19,421 bases of DNA from Anaeroglomus sp964550565 (GTDB lineage: Bacteria > Planctomycetota > Phycisphaerae > Sedimentisphaerales > Anaerohalosphaeraceae). The stretch covers positions 1 to 19,421 of the forward strand of contig CAZKAI010000082.1 in the NCBI GenBank assembly GCA_964550565.1. Direction: 5' to 3'. The translations under genes and the position numbers were made by a program. Position 1 is the first letter of the stretch; the number at the start of each line of letters is the position of its first letter. The notes below the pieces were generated by a model. That model saw nothing but the letters and a program-made list of their open reading frames with translations, had not been told where the DNA came from and did not search any database. Below are positions 8,611 through 15,993 of the stretch, piece by piece.

Positions 8611-10091
8611 GCGGCTTGAAATCGGTAAAAAATTTGCTCGTTTCCGGTATTACCGGTTCAGTTGGCAGTTGGATTGGACGGCAGGCGTTGCAGAATGGAG
8701 CTTGTCTGACTGTACTGGTCCGTGAAGACGGGAATAATCATTTAGTTGATCGGGTAAGAAATACATTGTCAGTGATCGGCTGCGAAGGGGCTATGGATTC
8801 TATTCATGTTTTTCCTGCGGATATCAGTCAGGATTTCTGTAAAGATCAATTAATCGAAGCCTGTGGTTCAGTGGACGCCGTGATTCATTGCGCTGCATCA
8901 ATGAATTTTGCCGAGGACTATGCGGATCGCAATGAGGCAGTCAACGTCCGTGGTACCCTGCGAATGCTGGATATCGCGGAAATTCTAAATGTCCCTTTTG
9001 TTTATCTAAGCACGGCATACGCAGCAGGCTGTAGTACAGAGATCATATTTGAAGAATCGCTGCGCCCAACTGTTTTTAATAATTCGTATGAAAAAACAAA
9101 ATTCCAGGCCGAGCAGGCTGTTCTTGCGTGGGGTCGACGGACAGGATTGGATGTATGGATATTCCGGCCAAGTATTGTCCTGGGAGATTTTCAGAATGGA
9201 CGTATGATTCACTTCGACGCAATGTATGCCATTTTGCGATTTCTGGATATGATCAGCGGCAAGTTGAACGGACAGGCTCTTCGGGTAGGCGCAGATCCCA
9301 ATACCACCAAGAACTGTATCCCTGTGGATTATTTGGCCCAGGCGGTGTGGCGGATTCTTTGTCAGGGGGGGCCGGGAATCTATCATATCACAAATCCAAA
9401 TCCCTTTTGCCTCAGAAAACTGGAAAAGATTTTCAAGGAACTGTTCGATATTGAGACCGCTTCCTTTGTTGCCGCGTCCGAATTACAGAAAGATCATTTG
9501 TCCAGGCCGGAAATGATGTTCAAGCGGGCTGCCTCCGTATATTTTCCTTATCTGCAGCATGAACCGGTCTTTGATCGTTCCAGGACTGATCGTGTGCTCG
9601 GGCAGACCTTGCCATGTCCTGTTTTGGACAAGAGTTACTTTCAACGGATTATCCAGTACGCCCGTCAGGTCAAATGGGGACAAAGCAGCAGTCAGCCACG
9701 TCTTAGCGCCGGAGAAAAAGCGTTTGTCATGTCGTATTATGACGCGTTTCTGACCGAAAAAATCGGTCGCCAACTCCTGCCGGATTTAAAGCGATTGACA
9801 GCTCAGTTTAAAATCCTGGTTTCCGACATTGATGATTCATCTCGTACGCTGGTAATTCGCCAGGGGATTCTGGAACGGATTAGTGAAAATGGTCAGGATT
9901 GTGAGTGTTCCTTTACTGTGAATTTCAGGACCTTTCAGCGGATTACATCCGGCCAAATGACGCCGCAGGAGGCTTTTTTCCGAAAAGACATTGATATTCA
10001 GGGAGATATTGAAGCCGGATTGAAGCTGGCGACTGTGCTGTCGGCATTTTTCAAAAAATATCCCTATGTTTCGGATTCCATATATGAGTAA
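8607..10091 (+). CDS. Extended SDR, thioester-reductase-like, fused to SCP2-like lipid-binding domain
   Basis: A 494-residue protein. Residues 1-350 form an extended short-chain dehydrogenase of the NAD_binding_4 type (fatty acyl-CoA or thioester reductases): GITGSVG at 14-20 binds the NAD(P) cofactor, 'VIHCAASMNF' at 92-101, 'NVRGT' at 113-117, 'STAYAAG' at 135-141, and the catalytic YxxxK at Tyr161/Lys165. Such enzymes reduce acyl thioesters to aldehydes or alcohols; a sterol or sugar epimerase role cannot be excluded. Residues about 375-490 resemble an SCP2 sterol-carrier fold ('TFQRITSGQMTPQEAFFRKDIDIQGDIEAGLKLA'), which binds lipids. The start is TTG at 8607 with GAGAGGA at 8594-8600, overlapping the TGA of the previous gene. 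The fusion suggests a hydrophobic acyl or isoprenoid substrate. It overlaps the RND exporter gene downstream. Confidence 0.8.
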   Translation: MSGLKSVKNLLVSGITGSVGSWIGRQALQNGACLTVLVREDGNNHLVDRVRNTLSVIGCEGAMDSIHVFPADISQDFCKDQLIEACGSVDAVIHCAASMNFAEDYADRNEAVNVRGTLRMLDIAEILNVPFVYLSTAYAAGCSTEIIFEESLRPTVFNNSYEKTKFQAEQAVLAWGRRTGLDVWIFRPSIVLGDFQNGRMIHFDAMYAILRFLDMISGKLNGQALRVGADPNTTKNCIPVDYLAQAVWRILCQGGPGIYHITNPNPFCLRKLEKIFKELFDIETASFVAASELQKDHLSRPEMMFKRAASVYFPYLQHEPVFDRSRTDRVLGQTLPCPVLDKSYFQRIIQYARQVKWGQSSSQPRLSAGEKAFVMSYYDAFLTEKIGRQLLPDLKRLTAQFKILVSDIDDSSRTLVIRQGILERISENGQDCECSFTVNFRTFQRITSGQMTPQEAFFRKDIDIQGDIEAGLKLATVLSAFFKKYPYVSDSIYE

Positions 10092-12255
10092 ATTCGCGGC
10101 TCATTTTATTGCCCGCTATTGCCGCTGGCTTACGGCGGCTTGCCTGCTAAGCCTGATTATTCCAATCCTGTATTTAGGCAGAGGGCGGGTGGATAATTCA
10201 ATTGAGGTATGGGTTTCGGATAAGCATCCGAGTTTTTCAGATTACCGCAAGTTCCTCCAGCGCTATGGGAATGAGGAGTTTATTGTTGTCGCAACCGAAT
10301 GGGACGATCCCTTGTCTGAAAGTGCCCTCGAACAGCAGCGTCGTCTTGCCGCCAGGATTAAAGCCATTGAGGGCATTGAAAGCGTGATGGATCTGTCTGC
10401 GTTTGCGGACAGGCTGTCGCTGATTCGTTCGGACTGGAAGGAGTTTATGGCCAAAAGCGAGCTGTTAAAGAATTTACTGCTTAGCTCAAACGGCCGTACA
10501 GGCGGTTTGATTGCCTGGCTTGGGACTATTCAGAATTATGATCAGAGGCGAATTATTATTGGCCAGGTTGAGAGCGCTGTTCAATCTCTGGGATTGCCTG
10601 CCGACAGTTTTTATCTGGCGGGTACCCCGGTCATGAATGTTGCTCTGGACCGCGGATCACAACTGGCATCCATGCGTTTTTTGCCTGCAGCCATTGCTGC
10701 ATCCATTGTGCTGCTATTGTGGATGCTCAGGAGCATTGCGGGGCTGCTGGCGGTACTTTGCTCGGTGATTTCTACTGTGTTATGGACGGTGGGGCTGATG
10801 TTTATGGCGGGTAAAACCATGAATATGGTTACGATTGTACTGCCGCCATTATTATTTGTCCTTTCCCTTGCCGGCGGAATTCATCTGATTATGCGATTTA
10901 AGGCTTTGTATTCGGACAATCCCGACAACAAGAGCCAGGCAATTGAAAAAATGGTGAAAGAACTGCTGTTTCCGGTTTTTCTGACATGCATGACAACCGG
11001 GATTGGATTTGCATCCTTAATGACCTCCGATATGAAACCAGTTCAGGATTTTGGAGAAATGGCTGCGATTGGAATGATGTTGTCTTTTGGATTCAACTTT
11101 CTGGCTCTGCCTGGCGTTCTTTCATTCCTTTACAAACGAGTTCCTGCAAAGCCTCAGTTGCATTTGTCACACTGGACCCAGCGATGTGCCTGCCTTCTTG
11201 CTCATAAACGAAAAATTGTCGCAGGCGCCCTCCTGCTTACAATGGCTTTTGCCTGGATTGCCATGTATACAAAGGTGGATGCCAATGTCCTTGGTTTTTT
11301 TCCTAAATCGTCAAAGATCCAGCGGGACTACCGGTATATTTCGCAAAATCTGACAGGCCTATATAGTTTTGAGCTGGATATCACTGTCGGCCGTGATCAG
11401 GTTATGCCGGTGATGAATTCTCTTGACAGGCTGTCGGAATCGCTGGCTTCTCTTCCGGACATTGCGAAAGTAGTGCATTACGGCCTTCTGACTGATTTTA
11501 TCCTTCAGGTACAGCCTGTGTCGCTGCTGGTTGCGGATATGGATCCATCCAAAAAAGAATTTATGAAATTTGCCAATCACTACTTCATTAATGAAGGGGA
11601 TCAGTGTTTTTTGAGAATGTCAATTCTGATTCGTGCCATGTCTGGCGATACCTTTGAACGACTCCTGCCCGATATCCAGTCTCGGGCGGATTCTTTACTG
11701 GCGGGCTTATGTGACTATAAAGTCACTGGCATTGTGCCGCTTGTCAATGATGCACAAAAAACGTTAATTCTGACTCAAGTCAGAAGCCTTTCTCTGGCAA
11801 TGCTGACAGTCTTTTTATTGATTGGTCTGGGTCTGAGGTCGTTCCGTGCATTTCTGGCGGCACTATTGCCGAATCTGCTTCCGGTTTTGGCTATTTTTTC
11901 GTATATGGTGTTTTTTGGAATTGTACTCGATGGAGCGACTGTCATGATTGCCGGCATTGCAATAGGGATTGCAGTGGATGACACGATTCATTTTTTGACA
12001 CACTATCGGCAGCTTCGCCCAGTATCCTCAACAGCCAAACAAGCAGTCGAATCAACCTTCGGACTGATCGGAAGGGCGGTAACCATAACCAGTATTACCG
12101 CGACATTTGGATTTTCTATTCTGCTTTTGGCGCCATTCAAGCCGATATTTTATTTTGGGCTGCTGGGCAGCCTGACTATGGCTACAGCCTGGATTGGGGA
12201 TGTTGCTGTCCTGCCTGTTTGTGCCGATATATTAAAGTTATGGGAAAAGCCATGA
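10084..12255 (+). CDS. RND/MMPL-family membrane exporter
   Basis: A 723-residue inner-membrane transporter with the two-fold RND plan: an N-terminal membrane helix (about 15-32), a large periplasmic loop (about 35-195), a block of helices (about 200-355), a second single helix (about 378-395), a second loop (about 400-560), and a final helix block to the C-terminus. 'GIAIGIAVDDTIHFL' around Asp632-Asp633 is the typical RND/MMPL acidic motif. The corresponding place in the first half reads 'VLSLAGGIHLIMRF', without acids. Relatives export lipids, hopanoids or other hydrophobic compounds, using the proton gradient. I chose ATG 10084 (MSKFAAHF...) because it gives the usual N-terminus and a short 8-base overlap with the previous gene; ATG 10066 is also possible, and neither has a clear Shine-Dalgarno. 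Its substrate is probably the product of the neighbouring acyl-processing enzymes (inference). Confidence 0.88.
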   Translation: MSKFAAHFIARYCRWLTAACLLSLIIPILYLGRGRVDNSIEVWVSDKHPSFSDYRKFLQRYGNEEFIVVATEWDDPLSESALEQQRRLAARIKAIEGIESVMDLSAFADRLSLIRSDWKEFMAKSELLKNLLLSSNGRTGGLIAWLGTIQNYDQRRIIIGQVESAVQSLGLPADSFYLAGTPVMNVALDRGSQLASMRFLPAAIAASIVLLLWMLRSIAGLLAVLCSVISTVLWTVGLMFMAGKTMNMVTIVLPPLLFVLSLAGGIHLIMRFKALYSDNPDNKSQAIEKMVKELLFPVFLTCMTTGIGFASLMTSDMKPVQDFGEMAAIGMMLSFGFNFLALPGVLSFLYKRVPAKPQLHLSHWTQRCACLLAHKRKIVAGALLLTMAFAWIAMYTKVDANVLGFFPKSSKIQRDYRYISQNLTGLYSFELDITVGRDQVMPVMNSLDRLSESLASLPDIAKVVHYGLLTDFILQVQPVSLLVADMDPSKKEFMKFANHYFINEGDQCFLRMSILIRAMSGDTFERLLPDIQSRADSLLAGLCDYKVTGIVPLVNDAQKTLILTQVRSLSLAMLTVFLLIGLGLRSFRAFLAALLPNLLPVLAIFSYMVFFGIVLDGATVMIAGIAIGIAVDDTIHFLTHYRQLRPVSSTAKQAVESTFGLIGRAVTITSITATFGFSILLLAPFKPIFYFGLLGSLTMATAWIGDVAVLPVCADILKLWEKP

Positions 12256-13349
12256 ACAATTCTGCAAATCCAGTGGAACATCGTTTGAGACAACGATTGC
12301 AGCGGATTATTAAACTGCACTTTGATCCGGATCAAGGCAGTCCGTACTGGCTTGATAAACAAAACCGGCTGGGTATTGATGTGCGAAGTAGAATCCAGGC
12401 CCTTTCCGATCTGTCCTTGCTGGGATTGATGGATGAAGAGGCAATGACTCGGCGTCCCGTGGAAGACTTCATTCCGCAATGTATGCATCATCGGACGGAT
12501 TTTATATTTGCCGAAACTGCCGGAACCCTGGGCAATCCCAAATTTGCAGTTCATCGAGAGGATGAATTCCGGCAGGCTTTTATTGCCCCATTTATTACAG
12601 CGGCAAAACGGAACTGTTTTCCTGTCTCTGGCAAATGGCTTTTCATTGGGCCGACTGGCCCTCATATTATTGGAAAGGCTGCTTTTCATTGTGCCAAAGC
12701 AATGGGGTGTCCTGATATATTTACGGTGGACTTTGATCCGCGATGGGCCAAAAAACTCAAGGAAAACAGCTTTGCGGCCCAGAGGTATCTCAGCCACATC
12801 CAGTCCCAGGCTCTGCGAATTATTGAAACACAGGCCATTGACGTTCTGTTTACTACTCCGGCGGTGCTGATATCCCTGGCTGATCAGCTTGCCCCGGAAA
12901 AAAGATGCCGGATTAGAGGGATTCATCTGGGAGGGATGTCCTCTTCTGATGCATTAATGCGAATGCTGGCCGAAAAATTTCCAACCGCTGCTGTTCTTTC
13001 CGGTTTCGGCAATACACTGTTTGGAATGATGCCCCAGTTAAGATATGATTCCAGAGAAGGATTTGATTATTATCCCCTCAGTGATCGCCTGATTGTACAG
13101 GTGATGGATGTCGATGAGCAGCGAAATGAGCCGACTTCCTGGGAGCCGGTTGATTATGGAACGCGGGGGCGTATCCTTGTTCATCGACTGGATGAAGTTC
13201 AGTTTATTGCCAATATGCTGGAGCGTGATTCTGCTATTCGCATTCCGCCCCTGAATGATGCTGTCGATAACGATTTTATCCTGGACGGAATTCGTGACCC
13301 GCAGCCGGTAATGAATCAAACTATTCAGCCTGCGTTGGGATTATACTGA
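12252..13349 (+). CDS. Short adenylate-forming enzyme (LuxE/PaaK-like acyl or aryl ligase)
   Basis: A 365-residue member of the adenylate-forming superfamily, which activates a carboxylic acid with ATP as acyl-AMP and passes it to CoA or a protein. The phosphate-binding loop is seen as 'ETAGTLGNPK' at 88-97, the adenine-side motif as 'GFGNT' at 251-255, and the 'DYGTRGRI' motif near residue 300. Length matches LuxE-type acyl-protein synthetases (about 370) rather than phenylacetate-CoA ligases (about 430) or full acyl-CoA ligases (over 500), and the C-terminal lid with its usual lysine appears to be missing. Start is ATG in an ATGA overlap with the RND gene; GGGA at 12242-12245 may serve as ribosome site. 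With the SDR reductase and hydrolase beside it, activation of an acid before reduction is a reasonable role. Coenzyme F390 synthetases belong to the same family and are an alternative. Confidence 0.75.
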   Translation: MNNSANPVEHRLRQRLQRIIKLHFDPDQGSPYWLDKQNRLGIDVRSRIQALSDLSLLGLMDEEAMTRRPVEDFIPQCMHHRTDFIFAETAGTLGNPKFAVHREDEFRQAFIAPFITAAKRNCFPVSGKWLFIGPTGPHIIGKAAFHCAKAMGCPDIFTVDFDPRWAKKLKENSFAAQRYLSHIQSQALRIIETQAIDVLFTTPAVLISLADQLAPEKRCRIRGIHLGGMSSSDALMRMLAEKFPTAAVLSGFGNTLFGMMPQLRYDSREGFDYYPLSDRLIVQVMDVDEQRNEPTSWEPVDYGTRGRILVHRLDEVQFIANMLERDSAIRIPPLNDAVDNDFILDGIRDPQPVMNQTIQPALGLY

Positions 13350-14056
13350 TGGAATCGATTATCGAAGAAAGAATCGAGTTTAAAAACGGCTTGCTGACTC
13401 TTGCCGGGATTCTGGGTTATCCCCAGGAACAGGCTGTTCAGCGGGCGGCTTTGCTCTGTTCTCCGCATCCTCATTTTGCAGGCAATATGGATAATAATGT
13501 GATTTCTGCAGTTGCAAAAACTCTGGCGCAGGACTTTGCGTTGCTGCGTTTTGATTATCGCGGGGTCGGACAAAGCCGGATCCTGCTTGCAGAGGGTATT
13601 TCCGTCTTTGACTACTGGGAACAGGTTGAGACATCCAGGGATTATTCCGATGCTTTGAATGATGTGCAAGCCGCTTTTGAAGCCCTGACAGCAATGATAA
13701 ATCATCCTGCCTTGAAAATTCTGGCTGCGGGTTATTCTTTTGGCGCAGCGGTTGCTTTGAAATACGGCATTAATTCGAATCATTGTGACATCCTGGTTGG
13801 AGTTGCTCCGCCTCTGGGCAAAATTGACTTCAGCTTTTTGAGTCAGTGTCGCAAGCCCTGTCTGTTGCTGATAGGAAATCAGGATTTTTTGTATTCGCCC
13901 GATGCAATAGAGAAGCTTCAATTGACGGTCAGTCCGAATGTAAAGATCGAAATACTTCCGGACTGCGACCACTTCTTTCGTGGAGACGAACAAATGCTTG
14001 CACGGCTGATACAGGACTTTGTAATGAAACAGATGAATAAAATAGAGGTTGTATAA
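13349..14056 (+). CDS. Alpha/beta hydrolase, possibly a thioesterase or acyltransferase
   Basis: A 235-residue alpha/beta hydrolase resembling the COG2945 type ('LCSPHPHFAGNMDNNV', then 'LLRFDYRGVGQS'). The nucleophile elbow GYSFG places the catalytic serine at 130; the acid is probably Asp179 ('GNQDFL') and the histidine His208 ('CDHFF'), so the triad looks complete. No signal peptide, so cytoplasmic. Substrate cannot be told from sequence. It begins within the stop of the ligase gene (TGATG, one shared base) and ends directly against the U32 gene, so translation is coupled. In this setting a thioesterase or acyl-transfer role like LuxD beside LuxE is plausible but inferred. Confidence 0.8.
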   Translation: MESIIEERIEFKNGLLTLAGILGYPQEQAVQRAALLCSPHPHFAGNMDNNVISAVAKTLAQDFALLRFDYRGVGQSRILLAEGISVFDYWEQVETSRDYSDALNDVQAAFEALTAMINHPALKILAAGYSFGAAVALKYGINSNHCDILVGVAPPLGKIDFSFLSQCRKPCLLLIGNQDFLYSPDAIEKLQLTVSPNVKIEILPDCDHFFRGDEQMLARLIQDFVMKQMNKIEVV

Positions 14057-15973
14057 ATGAATAATATGAAACCGGAACTGCTGGCTCCGGCGGGAACGCT
14101 TGAGACGGTGAAGGCTGTTGTTGAAGCAGGGGCCGATGCGGTCTATGTCGGCGGCAAGGGGCTGAACATGCGTCAGCACCGGAAAAGTTATAATCTCGCC
14201 GACGAAGAAATAGTGCAAGCGATTCAATGGGTGCATGACAAGGGTAAAAAGCTGTACTTTACACTGAACAGTCTCCTGCTGGATAGTCAGATTCCAGAGC
14301 TTCGCCAGGTTTTGAATATGTTGGCAAAAGCCGGACCGGATGCAATTATCGTTCAGGATCTGGCTGTGGCGGCATTGGCGAGGGAGATCTGTGTGCAGAT
14401 ACCGCTGCATGCCAGTACCATGATGAATGTGCATAATCATGAAACCGCAGTTGCATTAAAGATGATGGGCTTTACTCGCATTATTACCTCTCGCGATATT
14501 GCTCTGCATCAGCTTCGACGGATCGGAGAACTGTCCGGTCTGGAAATGGAATATTTTGTGCATGGTGACATGTGTATCGCTCAGGGATCACAGTGTTATC
14601 TCAGTGGTATTCTTTTCGGAGAAAGCTCCAATTGCGGAAAGTGCATGAAACCGTGCCGCTGGCAGTGGGAGCTGGTTTCAGAAAAAGGGACAAAAGACCT
14701 TGCCGGGTCTGCAAAAGGATATCTTCTGGCGAGAAAGGATCTGTGTCTTTTTCCGTATATCCCGGAATTGATTCAGAATCATGTTGCCTCACTGAAAATC
14801 GAAGGACGGATGCGTACCGCTGAGTTTCTCAGTGAAATTGTTAAACTGTATCGCCAGGCGATAGATCAGTATATTGAGGATCCGGCCCATTATGCAGTTA
14901 CGGATGCTCAGATGCAGCAGCTTTGGGATCGGCGTGTCCGGCCGTACAGTACTGCACTGGCTTTTACCAATACCGGCACAGACGCTGTGGATCCAACTGG
15001 TTCCCGGGAGCCGAGATTTTTCAGCTATAATGCCCCGGAGCCTCTATTAACGACCGGACATGGTGCGACCATACGAAGTGGTGCAGAAATACCCGATCTG
15101 ATTGTAGAGGTCTGTGGGAAAAATCAGGCTTTGTCTGCCCTGGAGCAAGGAGCGGATGCGGTTTATTTCAATGGAGATGGATTTATCCGTCAGAATGACC
15201 TGCCAACTGCAGATTGGCTTCAGGAATTTGTTGAACAAGCGGCCACACGGGAAAGTCGGGCTGCTGTTATGATGCCGTTGATAACCGAAGAACAGGAGAT
15301 GTTTGAGTGGAAAGCGTGGCTGACTGCATTACGGCATATAAAAGGACTGGCAATCGGAGTGTCCAATATCGGGTGTATCCAATTGGCCAAATCATTACGA
15401 TTTTCTCAGATTATTGCGGATTTCCCTCTGAACATTACCAACAGTCTTGCCATCGATGAGTTATCGACCCTGGGGATCGCCCGCGTGACGGCTTCAGTCG
15501 AATTGAATCACACGCAGCTTTCTGAGCTGGCTGACCATGCACGTTTGCCGGTGGAGGTGATTGTTCAGGGACCTGTCTCAGGAATGGTCCTTCAGCATTG
15601 CCCGATTGCCTGTGCCTATGGAGGCCGACCGAAGGACCTCTGTACCATGCATTGCAGAAAAGGGCGCTTTGCACTCAGGGATTCGGCTGGAAATCGTTTC
15701 CCCCTGGAAACGGACCGCCGATGTCGGGGACATCTGTTCACACCGACGGATGTATGTGCTTTGCCGAATCTCCATAAAATCGTGCCTGCGGTTAAAGGAA
15801 TCCGAATTGAAGCCATGTTTGAAACTCCCGAAACAATTTCCCTGTTAACTGAGGTATATAAAAAGGCGCTTGCATCTGTTCAGAACGGAAAAAATGGGGA
15901 CATGAGTGACTCTATTCAGGCGATTGAAGCCGCGACAGGCAGAAAAGTCAGTGACGGGGCATTTGCCTTTTAA
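14057..15973 (+). CDS. U32-family Fe-S protein, two-part long form
   Basis: A 638-residue U32 family protein. It opens with 'KPELLAPAGTLETVKAVVEAGADAVYVGG', the standard U32 barrel start. The U32 signature is at about 164-200: 'MEYFVHGDMC...QGSQCYLS' with Cys173, Cys180, Cys193 and Cys196 or Cys200 as likely 4Fe-4S ligands. The second half (about 350-630) repeats the layout ('EVCGKNQALSALEQGADAVYFNGDG', 'VEVIVQGPVSGMVLQHCPI', further Cys at 'KDLCTMHC' and 'RRCRG'), as in long U32 proteins of anaerobes. Members include peptidase-annotated proteins, RNA hydroxylation proteins (TrhP, RlhA) and the anaerobic ubiquinone hydroxylases UbiU/UbiV. Placement beside menaquinone genes makes an oxygen-independent hydroxylation worth considering, but family membership alone does not show it. 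GAGG at 14045-14048 precedes the ATG, which follows the preceding stop immediately. Confidence 0.85.
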   Translation: MNNMKPELLAPAGTLETVKAVVEAGADAVYVGGKGLNMRQHRKSYNLADEEIVQAIQWVHDKGKKLYFTLNSLLLDSQIPELRQVLNMLAKAGPDAIIVQDLAVAALAREICVQIPLHASTMMNVHNHETAVALKMMGFTRIITSRDIALHQLRRIGELSGLEMEYFVHGDMCIAQGSQCYLSGILFGESSNCGKCMKPCRWQWELVSEKGTKDLAGSAKGYLLARKDLCLFPYIPELIQNHVASLKIEGRMRTAEFLSEIVKLYRQAIDQYIEDPAHYAVTDAQMQQLWDRRVRPYSTALAFTNTGTDAVDPTGSREPRFFSYNAPEPLLTTGHGATIRSGAEIPDLIVEVCGKNQALSALEQGADAVYFNGDGFIRQNDLPTADWLQEFVEQAATRESRAAVMMPLITEEQEMFEWKAWLTALRHIKGLAIGVSNIGCIQLAKSLRFSQIIADFPLNITNSLAIDELSTLGIARVTASVELNHTQLSELADHARLPVEVIVQGPVSGMVLQHCPIACAYGGRPKDLCTMHCRKGRFALRDSAGNRFPLETDRRCRGHLFTPTDVCALPNLHKIVPAVKGIRIEAMFETPETISLLTEVYKKALASVQNGKNGDMSDSIQAIEAATGRKVSDGAFAF

Positions 15974-15982
15974 TGTAGAAAA

Positions 15983-15992
15983 GGAGTACTCC
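15983..15992. promoter_or_regulatory. Perfect 10-bp palindrome over the ribosome site
   Basis: GGAGTACTCC is its own reverse complement and contains the GGAG of the aminotransferase Shine-Dalgarno (AAGGAG 15981-15986). In RNA it could form a 3-pair stem with a 4-base loop, too weak to block ribosomes alone; as DNA it could be a protein site, or it may be chance. Confidence 0.3.
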
Positions 15993-15993
15993 A

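Noticed and set aside
12150..12926. 258-codon - strand frame across the RND and ligase genes
   Set aside because: Opposite two well-supported genes, no family motif; shadow frame.
13325..14440. 371-codon - strand frame opposite the hydrolase and U32 genes
   Set aside because: Long but antisense to two genes with complete catalytic or cluster motifs; its Cys/His/Gln-rich text matches no family.
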